Both the position numbers and the translations under genes were made by a program. Shown here piece by piece: positions 38,822 to 48,958 of a stretch of DNA of 64,000 bases (within the stretch, counting starts at the first letter, position 1; every line of letters begins with the position of its first letter). Source of the stretch: Cerrena zonata (lineage: Eukaryota; Basidiomycota; Agaricomycetes; Polyporales; Cerrenaceae); NCBI GenBank assembly GCA_038087015.1, contig JASBNA010000023.1:310001-374000 (forward strand), written 5' to 3'. Under the pieces are notes generated by a model. It did no database searches. It saw only the letters and a program-made list of their open reading frames with translations, and was not told where the DNA came from.

Positions 38822-39096
38822 GCTTTCAAGGCTTTCTTTTCTTTGAAGATAGTCTTACGTTTAATGGCCTCAGAATTTTTTTTTTTTTTTTTCATTTTTT
38901 TTTTTGTTCAAAGTCCGATTCTTTCGCAAGCAACTACTAATTGCAAAAGTATTCATTTATTTATTGATTAGATTATTTATTAAAATTAAGTTTATAAGAA
39001 GTAAATGTATTAGGTTAATATTACATAAAATAGCCAAGGAGAAGAACGAAGAGAAAAGAAAAGCTAGTGTACAGATCGAAAAGCCTGAGTGAAAGA

Positions 39097-39867
39097 TTAG
39101 CAACCACAGTTTTCAGTGAATAAGACAATGTATTCAAGTACTGCTGTAGAACCATCGTTTAACGTGGTTTTTGTAGATGAGGTTGAGGTGGTGTAGTCAC
39201 CGTCGGGAACAGAACACGGTATTTCGGTGGTTGAGAAGGCACCCAGTAATAAAACTGGTTCGGAAGATGCTGGGTCACTTGATGCAAGAGAATTGGCAGA
39301 AGTGAGTGAGATTAAGGAAGAAGCTGATGAGCTTAAGGAAGAAGCTTGAGCAGAAGTCAATGCTGAAGAAGCTTGAGCAGAAGTCAATGCTGACGATTCC
39401 AGAGGTAATATCAATGACGAGGAGACTGATCCAGTGTAATAAGGAGTCAATACAGCTCTCGAACTCTCATAAGCAGGAGAAGAAATCACTTCGGACAGAG
39501 AAGGGATGCTTGACACACTCGATGCTGACGAACTAAGAAAAGAAACCGGATTTCCTAAAGACAAGACCGAAGAGTCTGTTAAGGTAGGAACACTAGTAGC
39601 AGCCACTTTTGAAGCAGCCGGAGTTGGTGTAGTGATATCGGTATCATAAGTAAACACGGTACCAAATGTAGTATAAGTTGTTAACTTCCCAGAACCATCA
39701 GTATAAATATAATCGGTTTCCCAAATTTGTTCGATCATACCAACGTAAGTAGTGGCAGTAACATAAGGAGTGATTGTTACGGTTGTAGTGGAGTCTGTTT
39801 CTGCTTGTGCTTTTTGGACTAAGCTAAGTGCAAGAAGAATTGATAAGAGAAAGTTGATATTAAACAT
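39097..39867 (-). CDS. secreted Ser/Thr-rich protein, putative cell wall protein
   Basis: A 256-residue predicted secreted protein with a clear signal peptide (1-22, ending KAQAE). The N-terminal portion is Thr/Tyr-rich (TTTVTITPYVTATTYVG, YIYTDGSGKLTTYTTFGTVFTYD). A long Ser/Ala stalk with a duplicated SALTSAQAS unit follows. The C-terminal domain is ordered-looking and ends in ENCGC. There is no hydrophobic GPI tail, so the protein may be secreted or attached through the C-terminal cysteines. The family is not recognised. A likely O-mannosylated wall protein is inferred from composition only. Confidence 0.7.
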   Translation of the reverse strand: MFNINFLLSILLALSLVQKAQAETDSTTTVTITPYVTATTYVGMIEQIWETDYIYTDGSGKLTTYTTFGTVFTYDTDITTPTPAASKVAATSVPTLTDSSVLSLGNPVSFLSSSASSVSSIPSLSEVISSPAYESSRAVLTPYYTGSVSSSLILPLESSALTSAQASSALTSAQASSLSSSASSLISLTSANSLASSDPASSEPVLLLGAFSTTEIPCSVPDGDYTTSTSSTKTTLNDGSTAVLEYIVLFTENCGC

Positions 39868-40567
39868 GGTTGAGCTTTAGCAAATGCAAAAAAACACCCC
39901 AAAACTTTCATTGGAATCACTGCTTTATATGTTGCAAGAGAAGTCTCATCAAGTCGGTGTCTATTCGCCTGATATGCATGTTTATAACCGTAGCATCTCG
40001 ATCAATGCAACCGTTGAAGCAAGCAAAGAACCCTGGTATCATTCATTTTACGAGTAAACAACTAGCAAAAACGAGGTGGGATCAATACCGTTCTGCATGG
40101 ATGCTGGCCCCCGTCCCCGTTGAAGGAGATCTTCTACCCGAATTTACATGTTTTGCAGTAGTTAATATAAAATTTAATAAATAAATTAGACCAGCTCTTT
40201 AATTTTCGCAGCCTTAAAAAAAATTAGGTGAAAAAATAAATCGCTGTCAACCAGCCTTCCCTTTCTTACTCTTCTGCCCTTTCTTCCCTTTCTCCCTTTT
40301 CGTTCTAATCTTCTCTACAAGTGGTCGGTACCGAAGTGGTTGTATTGTTTGTGTATATGGGCTATATAGAATTATACAAGAGCTTGAGTCGTTGGGGCAG
40401 GACCGGCGGGGGTCTAGGAAAAGATTGCACAAGTACTCTATTTGGTAGTCTGTAGAGCCTTACAGAAGCCTCTCAGTGGCCGAGAGAGCTTCAGGCTTGG
40501 GGTCTGTGTTCATGGTTTGAGCGTGTTTCCAGTTATGGTTCAATTGCCATTGGACTCATTAGGAAGA
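39868..40567. other. 700-bp intergenic region
   Basis: Upstream of the secreted protein and downstream of MED10. Short frames here lack ATG starts or family features. T/C-rich repeats occur at 40255-40310. No supportable gene. Confidence 0.5.
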
Positions 40568-40996
40568 TTAGGTTCTTCTGTTCACATCGTCAATGCCATC
40601 TTTCAAACGCGGAAACTCGTCCTTGAGCTTGTCACTCAAGACTTCCTTAAGTTTTTGAAATCCTTGCATTTTACCCTTCAAACGAGCGTTGCTCTTTGCC
40701 GTCACTTCAACAAACTCTCTAGTGTAAATGTCCGGATTTCTTCCTCCTTCAATATAGCTAATGACATCGATGGGGATCGGGTACTGCTGGGTGAATGGAC
40801 TGGCAGTGAGCCCAGACAACTGACTGATGAGCTGGTTTGTTTTATGGGTCAAAGCAGTATGGGACTGGGGGGTGCCCTGATTATCGTGAACAAGAACTCC
40901 TAGTTCAATAAAGGACTCGATAAGCGCCAGAAGCTGTTCTGCAGTGGCCTGGAGGGGCTCGTTTTCAGACAGATCATTGAAGCCAGACGTGGTCAT
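40568..40996 (-). CDS. MED10: Mediator complex subunit 10
   Basis: A 142-residue Mediator middle-module subunit (S. cerevisiae Nut2). It spans the family from the first helix (TAEQLLALIESFIELGVLVHD) through NQLISQLSGL and PIPIDVISYIEGGRNPDIYT to the C-terminal helix (FQKLKEVLSDKLKDEF). The YIEGGRNPDIYTREFVE segment is a MED10 hallmark. The open frame extends far upstream without homology; the ATG at 40996 gives the family's normal N-terminus. It is divergent from an orphan gene with 172 bp between the starts. Confidence 0.93.
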   Translation of the reverse strand: MTTSGFNDLSENEPLQATAEQLLALIESFIELGVLVHDNQGTPQSHTALTHKTNQLISQLSGLTASPFTQQYPIPIDVISYIEGGRNPDIYTREFVEVTAKSNARLKGKMQGFQKLKEVLSDKLKDEFPRLKDGIDDVNRRT

Positions 40997-41168
40997 CCTT
41001 CCACCGATAAGTAAGTAGCTGAAGTAACTGTCAAAGTAATAAAGAAGTAGTTGAACGTTGAAAAAATGTGAGAAGGTTTTGAGGAACAAAAAAGTGTAGG
41101 AAAATTTTGACTGATAAAATTGTTCCAACTGGTGATACCTAGCATTCCCCACGATTATTGGAGCGTAT

Positions 41169-42044
41169 ATGGAGATGGACGAGTATACGGTGACATTCAA
41201 GTACGATCCTGCCAAGCTTACTGAAGTTGGAGCCGGTTCGAGTAAGTATTTGTTAGCTGAAACTCCTACGAAACGAACAAGAAATAGTACGGGATCTATT
41301 GGCAGCACCAGTAACAGTAACGGAGAAGACAGTTCATCCCAGGATTCACCAAGCAAGATAGTGAGTTTCCATTATAATAAGTCGGCATTAAATAGTTTTA
41401 GCTCCCTAGAAAATGATCATGATAACCATTCTGGTGTTGCGCCAACCACCAGGTCAATTCAACGACACCGTAGCCGAACACCTACACCACCGTCCCCTAC
41501 TTCAAGAGACGAGAGACTACAACCTCCATTCAATAATACAGCCTTCAAGGATGAGGTGCCCCTACAATCTCAGTCACGGCCTTCACCGCAAGACGAGGAA
41601 ACTTGCCGGGTAGAACAGCTAAGGAAAAGAACCTACCGGGACTCGATTGAGTCAATGAAGAACTACCACAACTCCATCGCCAAGGGAGGAGCATTACCCC
41701 ATGACGTTGAAACGTTATGGTATTACGATTTGCAAAACATCTCCCAGAGATTACATTACTTACGAGAAGTATATAAAACAATTCAAACCTTGAAAAAAAG
41801 AAAGCCAAATAAAACAGACCTGGTATCGGAACCTCATTCGAGCAATGTCGCCACCCCGATGGGCCTGGAAGACGAACTGCTGGCTCCTCGCCATAGCCAA
41901 ACCTACCCTGAAGAAGAAGGCTACAGCAGTAACGATACGGACAACTCAATGACCCCCAATAACAGAAGAAGATCCCAAAACTTACAGGAAGATACCCCCA
42001 TGGGCAAACGCATGTCCAGACGTAGGGTGCAGTTCCAGTCCTAG
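41169..42044 (+). CDS. orphan disordered protein ending in RRRVQF
   Basis: A 291-residue Ser/Arg/Pro-rich protein with no family that I recognise. It has many S/T-P sites (RTPTPPSPTSR, SRPSPQDEE, NSMTPNN) and a KIVSF segment near residue 63. One helical region (about 150-205, YRDSIESMKNYHNSIAKGG then LWYYDLQNISQRLHYLREVY) looks folded. The C-terminus RRRVQFQS fits the PP1-docking RVxF consensus perfectly. There is no signal peptide or transmembrane segment. A regulatory, phosphorylated protein is inferred. A second ATG at 41175 is equally possible as start. Confidence 0.7.
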   Translation: MEMDEYTVTFKYDPAKLTEVGAGSSKYLLAETPTKRTRNSTGSIGSTSNSNGEDSSSQDSPSKIVSFHYNKSALNSFSSLENDHDNHSGVAPTTRSIQRHRSRTPTPPSPTSRDERLQPPFNNTAFKDEVPLQSQSRPSPQDEETCRVEQLRKRTYRDSIESMKNYHNSIAKGGALPHDVETLWYYDLQNISQRLHYLREVYKTIQTLKKRKPNKTDLVSEPHSSNVATPMGLEDELLAPRHSQTYPEEEGYSSNDTDNSMTPNNRRRSQNLQEDTPMGKRMSRRRVQFQS

Positions 42045-42297
42045 TCTCCCTGGCTCTATATATCAATGTATATATCAATGTATTTGTATGTCAATGTATC
42101 TGTCAATGGATAGCTTGATATATGGTGTACCGGTTTCTTCTTTTGCAATATGTGATTGTGTGCAGGACGGTAACGGGACCATTTTCCATCCTTTTTAAAA
42201 TTGAGCCTTTTATCGAAGTAAAGCGATAAACAACTTGAAAAGACATCAGGTTAAGATCAATACATCGGTATAAGCTAGATATACAGACTAAGGGACC

Positions 42298-42552
42298 ATG
42301 AAGGCAGTCGTTTCTACTGGTAAGGCATACTTCTGCACCATTTTATCAGCATTTGCTGTTGTGATATTGTCATTTCTTGGATACTTATTTAAAACTGGAC
42401 ATGAATCGATGATGGGGTCTATCAATGATCCAGAAGACGGGGCAGCGGTGGCTCATACTATCTTTAACGCAGTTTTCGTTTATTTGGCATTTTTGGTTTT
42501 CTGTGGGATCCAAGTCTTGTTAATTAGAAGACAAAACAGAATTCAACTATAA
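42298..42552 (+). CDS. V-ATPase V0 subunit f (YPR170W-B type)
   Basis: An 84-residue protein with two membrane helices (about 9-30 and 52-75). It matches S. cerevisiae YPR170W-B along its whole length: VSTGKAYF, ILSFLGYLF, SINDPEDGAAVAHTIF and FCGIQVLLIRRQ. YPR170W-B was identified as subunit f of the membrane-embedded V0 sector in structures of the yeast V-ATPase and is related to human RNASEK. The S. cerevisiae gene is spliced; here the frame is uninterrupted from the ATG. Confidence 0.9.
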   Translation: MKAVVSTGKAYFCTILSAFAVVILSFLGYLFKTGHESMMGSINDPEDGAAVAHTIFNAVFVYLAFLVFCGIQVLLIRRQNRIQL

Positions 42553-42701
42553 GTTTCACTTCATTTATTGTATAATATAAGTATATTATAGAATCACACT
42601 CTTAAAAGGAATAAATAACCCGCTTTATACTTGCTAATATGTAGTTTAAGAAAAAAAAAAACAGTGTTTATTGAATATATAGTTATAAGATAATTTAAAA
42701 A

Positions 42702-43727
42702 TTACAATTTTGCAATACTTTCTTTACCACCTTGCCAGGTTACATTACCACACCAATCACATAAATCAACAACTAATCCTCTTAATTGTTCTAGTTCTTC
42801 TTTCAGACAGCCAACGTTCAAGGCCCCACGTAAATGGCCCTTCAATTGCGGGTTCACGTCTTGGGGAATCAAACTAGAAACAATACACATTGAAGTTTCT
42901 TTGGCTGATAAAATATCAGTGAAACTTAATAGTGGAGAATAAACGTTGTGGTAGGCAAATTGCCAAAGATCAGGGTATGCGTTGAACATTTGTCTTTTGA
43001 TTCTGGTGTTGACTTTAGTAGAGTAAACAGTATTCCAAAATTCCGATCCTCGCTTCATATTCAGGACAATTTCCTTTTGATTTAAGGAATCGGTTGAAAT
43101 TGGTCCATCAATAGTATCAAAAGTAACTCCGGGATTATTTCCAGGAGACGTTTCTTCAAAATGAGTTCCAGCCACATCTTCTTGTACAATGTTAGACAGA
43201 CGAACGTGTCCTGGGCGAACTGTTGGTTGTCTTTCATAATTATGCGATGGCTTGATATTACTTGGGGTAACATTTTTCAATGTAACCAACGCATTGATCG
43301 ACTTTGGTAACCCAGCCAAAGCGGCTCCTTTCAATAACACCTCCCTCATCTTACTGGCAATAACCATCTGTGTCGCATGTATATCTTCGGTCCTGGAAAA
43401 CTTGAATCCAAGCGGTAATTTATCATATAACGAATATGGAATCAAAATATCCGGTAAATTTACCCCCACCGACGTAAAATCTTTATATTTTTCAGAAGAT
43501 GTGATGGAATCCTGTGCTAACTGAACAAGTGATTTGTCGGTAAGAAGTGATTTATCACAGCTATATTCAAGTAATTGTTGTCTCAAAGCAAAATGGAATA
43601 CCTGAGCAATCTCATTAGGATGATTCACCACACTCAAACAAGCTGAGGCTATTAAAAACCAGCTGTTATGAAGAAGCGGGTACTTGTAAGCCAATCTGAC
43701 CAATCTCTCTGCTGTTAATATCGACAT
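42702..43727 (-). CDS. PXP2: peroxisomal AhpD-like protein (Pxp2 type)
   Basis: A 341-residue protein of the carboxymuconolactone-decarboxylase/AhpD-like fold, resembling yeast Pxp2 (YJR111C). The N-terminal half is helical (ERLVRLAYKYPLLHNSWFLIASACLS). The middle holds a KGAALAGLPKSINAL segment (about 133-147), which is the AhpD-type helix seen in the family. The C-terminal half has an FAYHNVYSPLLSFTDILSAKETSMC helix pair. The last three residues are AKL, a PTS1-type peroxisomal targeting signal, agreeing with the peroxisomal location of Pxp2. The classical CxxC redox pair is not seen at the AhpD position, so enzymatic activity is uncertain. Confidence 0.85.
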   Translation of the reverse strand: MSILTAERLVRLAYKYPLLHNSWFLIASACLSVVNHPNEIAQVFHFALRQQLLEYSCDKSLLTDKSLVQLAQDSITSSEKYKDFTSVGVNLPDILIPYSLYDKLPLGFKFSRTEDIHATQMVIASKMREVLLKGAALAGLPKSINALVTLKNVTPSNIKPSHNYERQPTVRPGHVRLSNIVQEDVAGTHFEETSPGNNPGVTFDTIDGPISTDSLNQKEIVLNMKRGSEFWNTVYSTKVNTRIKRQMFNAYPDLWQFAYHNVYSPLLSFTDILSAKETSMCIVSSLIPQDVNPQLKGHLRGALNVGCLKEELEQLRGLVVDLCDWCGNVTWQGGKESIAKL

Positions 43728-43990
43728 TTGGTCTAGTCTATGAAGAATGCTTTAGTAACTATAACTCCCCACATAATTAGCTGAGTCTTTCTTTTGATGT
43801 TTTGCTCAGTCTTCTGTCGCGGGTGAAAAGGGTGTGTGCGTCTTTGGAAAACCGAGGTACCTTGAGAATTTTGCAATATCATGAATTTTGCATCAATTCC
43901 ACCGTACCACTACAATATCCGACTCGAATGTGGCTCAATTAACTATACAAAGGGTCTAAGATGGTACGAAGTGCCTAAATTGTCTAAATC

Positions 43991-44038
43991 AATTGTCGTT
44001 GCGGGTCTTTGATCAATTGTCGTTGCGGGTCTTTGATC
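43991..44038. repeat. 24-bp direct duplication across the AFG1-like stop codon
   Basis: AATTGTCGTTGCGGGTCTTT plus GATC is present twice in tandem. One copy encodes the last residues (SKTRNDN) and stop of the AFG1-like protein; the other lies directly downstream in the same frame and repeats the same peptide and stop. Confidence 0.85.
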
Positions 44039-46235
44039 TCAACCATTTTGTTGTCCAACCGTTCAATCCAAAGAAATGTTGAACATTTTTGAAGACTGGA
44101 GCAATTCGGGCATTGAATTGACGGAATGCAATGCCATGGTTGGCACTGACGTTCCTTGGTAGGTCGTTTTGCAATGACTTGGTAACTGAGTTTTTTTGTT
44201 TCAAAAGCTCGTCCATTTTTTCATTGGCTTGTCTTACTTCTTCTTCGATGTATTGGCCATTGATACTGCGTTTACCCCAATATAACTCGTCGCTACCTCC
44301 AACATATTCCCAGGGCCTCATGCTTTGATCGATAGGAACCCATCTATTGGTGCTTCTCCAGATTTCTGAGCCAACCATTTCTCTGATTCTCAGAATGGCT
44401 CTTTTATAGGCAAATTTTTCGTCTTCACCAGTGAAGGCCTTGATGTTTTTGAAATCAATCTTGCGGTTATCTGTTTCTCTATCATGATCTTCATTTTGCG
44501 TTTTATCTCCAACGAATGCCTTCTTTATACTGTTGGTAAACTCGTCATACGTCTCAGTATGTTCTTGATCATACGATGCTATGTTTGGTCTATAAGGATT
44601 AGACATAGCAATGGCAGTTTTAGCAAACATTTCTTCGTCTTGTACTTGTAATCTGTTTTCTCCTGCTTCGTCGATATCCCTTTTAGTGGCGACTGCATCG
44701 GGGAAGAATAAGTTATCAATGGGTACATCGCTTCTCATGAAAAACTGGCATTTTGCTTCATAAATTGCATCCAAAAGAGTAATGAATCTTCTTGCTTCAT
44801 TTTTCATTTTGGTGGTTAGCACTGGTACTTTGTCTAGAACTATCGTCTTATAATTTGAAGCCAAGGTTATATAATCAGATGAAGAGAACAATCCTTGACA
44901 TATGTGGTCAAAATTAAGATAACACACGTTATTCGAATTGAAAGTAAGCGGTAAATGGGTGGTTCTATTGTAAACAGTGAATGAAGATGGCTCACCTTGT
45001 AACTTTGGGTCATCCATTTTGATATCATCATTTTTAACAATTTCGGAATCTTCCAGTAATCCTAATGCCTTGATTTTGATAAGTTTTAACCAATTACTTT
45101 CGTGGTTGTCGCTATCCTCTTCTTTTATAACTAGATTAGGATCTTTCAAAGAATTAGATGCAAACACCGAACGATAATCTTTATCGGAACGCATATCAAC
45201 AGTTTGGCATCTGGCATTCAAAATTGCAACAAAACTTTTAAACTTAGTTTTATGGAACTCATTGGAATAAAGTTCTTCCGGTAATTTGTTAGATGTAGCA
45301 ACAAGAACACCACCTAGCTTAAAATAATAAGTAAATAGAATCTTAATTATATTAGCGGAAGCAATATCTGGTAGCATGAATTCATCCAACATTAAGACCG
45401 TATTCTTATTTATCATCTTTTGCGCAACTTCAAATAATATGAATTCGTTTTCCATAGTCATTCGTTGCTTCCCTTGACCATTGGTAATTGTTGCCATGAA
45501 GACTTTTTGCTTCTGGATCTTATGCATCTCACTATAGACCCATAAAATGAAATTATTATAGTGCCATCTCATCTTCAGTTTGTGAGGTAATGAGGCTGCA
45601 AATATATCCATTAGCATAGACTTACCACATCCAACTTCTCCGTGAATCAAGATCCCTTGAGGCGAGGCAAAGTTTGCCAACTCTTCTTCATCAGTTATGA
45701 CCTTAACCAATTGTTTCTTCTCTGCTTCGGGATCTTTACGGAATAAGTTATGTATAGCATCAAATCTTAAAGGAGAAAACTTCCCACGGGCCCCCAGTTC
45801 TCTTGCTGCACTTTCTGCATTCTTCAATTCGATCTCTCTCAATAATAAACTAATCTTAATCGAAAGTTCCTCTGGTGGTGTGTAATCAACTACCCTATGG
45901 TACAATTTTTGAAACTCTTTCATCACTCGAAGTTGTAACTCATCTTTTTCTAAGAGCCCTTGGTTTATATAGTTTTGGTAAAGTATGAATGGATCAGTAA
46001 TGGCAATTCCAGTATCACTCGATGGATTTATGTGTGGGTTTTGACAATCTAAAGGTCTGTCTTCCTTTTTTCGAGATTCAACTTCTGATCCAAATGGATA
46101 ATAAGGGAGTCTTCCGTCAACACCATGAGGGCCCGATCCCAATGCAAAAGTAGAATAGAGTTTACCTGCCTGGAGCTGACGTAGCTTGCAACAGCAGTGA
46201 CTTGTCCTCGATTTAGTAAAGGCCCTTGGAATCAT
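44013..46235 (-). CDS. AFG1: AFG1-like mitochondrial AAA-type ATPase
   Basis: A 740-residue P-loop ATPase of the AFG1/LACE1 family, involved in turnover of mitochondrially encoded respiratory-chain subunits. An Arg/Cys-rich mitochondrial presequence precedes a family N-domain with FSPLRFDAIHN. Walker A is GEVGCGKSMLMD (about 198-209) and Walker B is VLMLDEFMLPDIASA. Sensor-type VATSNKLPEELYSN and KFKSFVAILNARC blocks follow. The usual family Walker B surroundings are LCFDEFQVTD, so MLPD is a variant. The protein is considerably longer than S. cerevisiae Afg1 (509), with a divergent C-terminal extension (about 490-740). The C-terminal codons and stop are tandemly duplicated. It may be a second AFG1 paralogue rather than AFG1 itself. 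Confidence 0.8.
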   Translation of the reverse strand: MIPRAFTKSRTSHCCCKLRQLQAGKLYSTFALGSGPHGVDGRLPYYPFGSEVESRKKEDRPLDCQNPHINPSSDTGIAITDPFILYQNYINQGLLEKDELQLRVMKEFQKLYHRVVDYTPPEELSIKISLLLREIELKNAESAARELGARGKFSPLRFDAIHNLFRKDPEAEKKQLVKVITDEEELANFASPQGILIHGEVGCGKSMLMDIFAASLPHKLKMRWHYNNFILWVYSEMHKIQKQKVFMATITNGQGKQRMTMENEFILFEVAQKMINKNTVLMLDEFMLPDIASANIIKILFTYYFKLGGVLVATSNKLPEELYSNEFHKTKFKSFVAILNARCQTVDMRSDKDYRSVFASNSLKDPNLVIKEEDSDNHESNWLKLIKIKALGLLEDSEIVKNDDIKMDDPKLQGEPSSFTVYNRTTHLPLTFNSNNVCYLNFDHICQGLFSSSDYITLASNYKTIVLDKVPVLTTKMKNEARRFITLLDAIYEAKCQFFMRSDVPIDNLFFPDAVATKRDIDEAGENRLQVQDEEMFAKTAIAMSNPYRPNIASYDQEHTETYDEFTNSIKKAFVGDKTQNEDHDRETDNRKIDFKNIKAFTGEDEKFAYKRAILRIREMVGSEIWRSTNRWVPIDQSMRPWEYVGGSDELYWGKRSINGQYIEEEVRQANEKMDELLKQKNSVTKSLQNDLPRNVSANHGIAFRQFNARIAPVFKNVQHFFGLNGWTTKWLRSKTRNDN

Positions 46236-46699
46236 TCTATGGTTCTTTCAAAACTCTATACTTCTTTCCAAAATCAGTCCTTTTTTGCTCTTGGCCCCTA
46301 CTTATACCTTGATTGTATTCTTGAATTTGTCTTCCTTACTAGCTATTAACTAATAATAAGCAGTCTGAACTGGCTTTTACCCAACGTTGCAGTTCGGGTT
46401 TTGTATTTTCTTCGGTTTGCCCTATGCTTTATCTTATCCGATCAGATTTTCTATTTTTTTTTTTTGCGGTGATTTTCACCGACACAGGCTTTTTATCAGA
46501 TGAAGAACTATAAGCGCATATAAACTACAAGACATCGGCATTACAGAGTGAAATGAATGCAAAATTATCGTATTTGTCTAAAAATCTGATTAAAAAGAAA
46601 TGCAGAAATGATAGTCATGGTCTCATATACTTTAAGGTGAATAAAGGGAGCCAAGTTTCCGATATTAGATGACTTCTCCTTCGGTATTTTCCCTTTTTG
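46236..46699. other. intergenic region, AFG1-like promoter to YMR1 3' end
   Basis: 464 bp between two minus-strand genes, with a T run near 46453-46464. No gene is seen. Confidence 0.5.
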
Positions 46700-48958
46700 T
46701 TAAGTCGAAGGTGAAGGTGATGAGCTATGAAGCTTCATTTGGGCAAACTTACGATCTAGAGAGTTGGATAAACCGTTCATTTCTTCATCTGATCTCCCAT
46801 AAAGCTCATACCACCACTTGACATCCGTGAAGTTGAAAAATAGTACCAGGTCGTCATCCTTATCCTTCAGGCATGAGCTAGAATCATCCGATGACGGGGA
46901 TGGAGATCTGGAATTGGGTTTATACAGTTTATTGCAAAATTCAGCTGGTCTTGATTTGAAGTAGTCCCACACTGAAACTGTTGAATTTTGAACTTGATAA
47001 ACTTCTTTTAACTCTCTTTCTGAATCACATAAAAAGCTTCCGTATTGACATGAATAATAATGGTAGAAGAGTCTTTTCAAAAACCTACTGTTAAACTCAA
47101 ACTCACAAGAATGCTGACGATAAATTTGGTAAACGCAATCCAAGAATTGATGAAATATTGGAGATTTTTCATTGCTGGCACTATAAGAAGAAGTTGAAAA
47201 TGGCGATGACTTACCATCTCCATCAACATCGGAGCCATTGGTTGATGCTGATGACGATGACGAAGCTGCTGCATTTTGAGCAGTATTTTTAAGGTGATTG
47301 GCTGCCCTAGCTGCTTTTTGTAAAAACAGACTCATCCCTCCTCCGTTAATTTTTTGGGGGTCTTCGGAGATCGCTGATTCAATTGTCTGGGATATTTTAC
47401 TGGAATACGAATCCCCCAGGTTTTGGCTCATGGACTGTTTGGGAACTAATGCCCCAACACACCCGCCATGATCACCTCTTGTAGCAAATTTAAACCCAAA
47501 GCTAACCCACTCTTTTTCAATTAAAACCATAAACCCTTCTATGGTTCTATAGTAAGGATCCAAGCATAGTTGCAGTAATGCAGATACTTGAGATGTTCTA
47601 TCCCAACCATCCGAACAGTGGATCACAACATTAGTATTATTTAAGTGCACTGACTTAGTAATTCGATCAACAGATTGGAGCACTATAGATATACGATGAA
47701 GCCATTGGGTTTTATTCAAAGATTGTTGAAGTAACGGGATAGGTGTTTTATTGGCATTAGTCGATACCGGATACTTATCTAATTCACTCAATATGCTGAT
47801 AAGCTTATTTAACGAGTCTCTCATAACATGAATGTTATCAATATTACAAAAAATTTTATCCACATGATACAAACCTTTAGAATCATTTGCAGAGTCATCT
47901 GATTTGGGATTGTCATCACTAGGGGAGCCATTGGCTACCTTTTTATCTTCATTCTTCATTCTACCTCTATAATTATCAATATTCTCTGTACCTGCTCCCA
48001 ATGCGTGTTGTGCCATGGCATTGGTTATAGGTCTTAAATCAACAATTAAATTTTTCTGCGGTTGACTCTTTAATGGGTCATTATCATAATTCAGCTTATC
48101 AGATCTTTCCCTCTTTTGACTTTCAAAAATCTCAGCAATTAATCTTTCATCCTGTATTGACCGATTTTGGATATTCAATCCAACTAGAGGTTGTGAACAA
48201 CGAGCAATAACGTTGCCGTTGGTTCCTGATCTATGTCTATATACTATTGCAGGGATTCTCTGTTTAGATCTGAACTTGCTTGCATGCTTCAACACATTGT
48301 CTGATATAGACGCTGGAATAATCAAAGTATTGGGATAAGATGGACAAAACTTATATTCTTTGTTAACCTCACTAACTCTCCAATAACTGTTACCTTCCCC
48401 TTTATCTCCAATAAGCCCTTGTCTCTCATATTCCCTTAGTGGATCGTATAAGTCCCAACCTTTCACCGGTAGTTGTTGCTCAATCAAATTTGGTTTATAA
48501 TCGAAAGCATAGAACTCTCGTATGCTATGTTTCGATTTTGCTGCTGTAATTAACAAACTCAATTTTCGGAAAACCTCGGTACATATCATATCATTAATGA
48601 AATCAAATGAGTAGTAGGTAAAGTCTTTACATTGAAGCTTTATATGTGACGAGGAATAATGATCGTAGTCATCAATAGGATATCGAGGTGTGGAGAGATC
48701 AATGTCATTAAAATTTGGGTTACTATTAGCTCCATTCGAGCTATGCTTCTCAATCCAAGAGCTTCCTCTGGACTTTTTCATCTTATCAATTATCGGATAA
48801 CATATCCATATTTCTCTCGAAGCAGCTTGTTGATCTTTTGGATTCGGATTAAAACTGAAAACAAGATGATAACGGGATAATACTAAGCTCCCAGTGATGC
48901 AATATCCCCGACGAGATAACGTGACATTATGCACCGTCGATACGTTTGGAACATCCAT
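46700..48958 (-). CDS. YMR1: myotubularin phosphoinositide 3-phosphatase Ymr1
   Basis: A 752-residue myotubularin-family phosphatase that dephosphorylates PI3P on endosomal and vacuolar membranes. It starts with a PH-GRAM-like domain (YCITGSLVLSRYHLVFSF). The catalytic domain follows, with WRVSEVNKEYKFCPSYP, a VDLRPITNAMAQHALGAG segment, and the CX5R active site in HCSDGWDRTSQ (about 454-464). IEGFMVLIEKEWVSFGFKFATR continues the family signature. A Ser-rich insertion (about 570-605) splits the C-terminal part of the domain. The family's Asp and Arg active-site residues are present, so it is an active-type myotubularin. Confidence 0.94.
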   Translation of the reverse strand: MDVPNVSTVHNVTLSRRGYCITGSLVLSRYHLVFSFNPNPKDQQAASREIWICYPIIDKMKKSRGSSWIEKHSSNGANSNPNFNDIDLSTPRYPIDDYDHYSSSHIKLQCKDFTYYSFDFINDMICTEVFRKLSLLITAAKSKHSIREFYAFDYKPNLIEQQLPVKGWDLYDPLREYERQGLIGDKGEGNSYWRVSEVNKEYKFCPSYPNTLIIPASISDNVLKHASKFRSKQRIPAIVYRHRSGTNGNVIARCSQPLVGLNIQNRSIQDERLIAEIFESQKRERSDKLNYDNDPLKSQPQKNLIVDLRPITNAMAQHALGAGTENIDNYRGRMKNEDKKVANGSPSDDNPKSDDSANDSKGLYHVDKIFCNIDNIHVMRDSLNKLISILSELDKYPVSTNANKTPIPLLQQSLNKTQWLHRISIVLQSVDRITKSVHLNNTNVVIHCSDGWDRTSQVSALLQLCLDPYYRTIEGFMVLIEKEWVSFGFKFATRGDHGGCVGALVPKQSMSQNLGDSYSSKISQTIESAISEDPQKINGGGMSLFLQKAARAANHLKNTAQNAAASSSSSASTNGSDVDGDGKSSPFSTSSYSASNEKSPIFHQFLDCVYQIYRQHSCEFEFNSRFLKRLFYHYYSCQYGSFLCDSERELKEVYQVQNSTVSVWDYFKSRPAEFCNKLYKPNSRSPSPSSDDSSSCLKDKDDDLVLFFNFTDVKWWYELYGRSDEEMNGLSNSLDRKFAQMKLHSSSPSPST

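Noticed and set aside
39870..40184. 104-codon plus-strand frame upstream of the secreted protein
   Set aside because: Starts with TTG and overlaps the divergent promoter; no domain.
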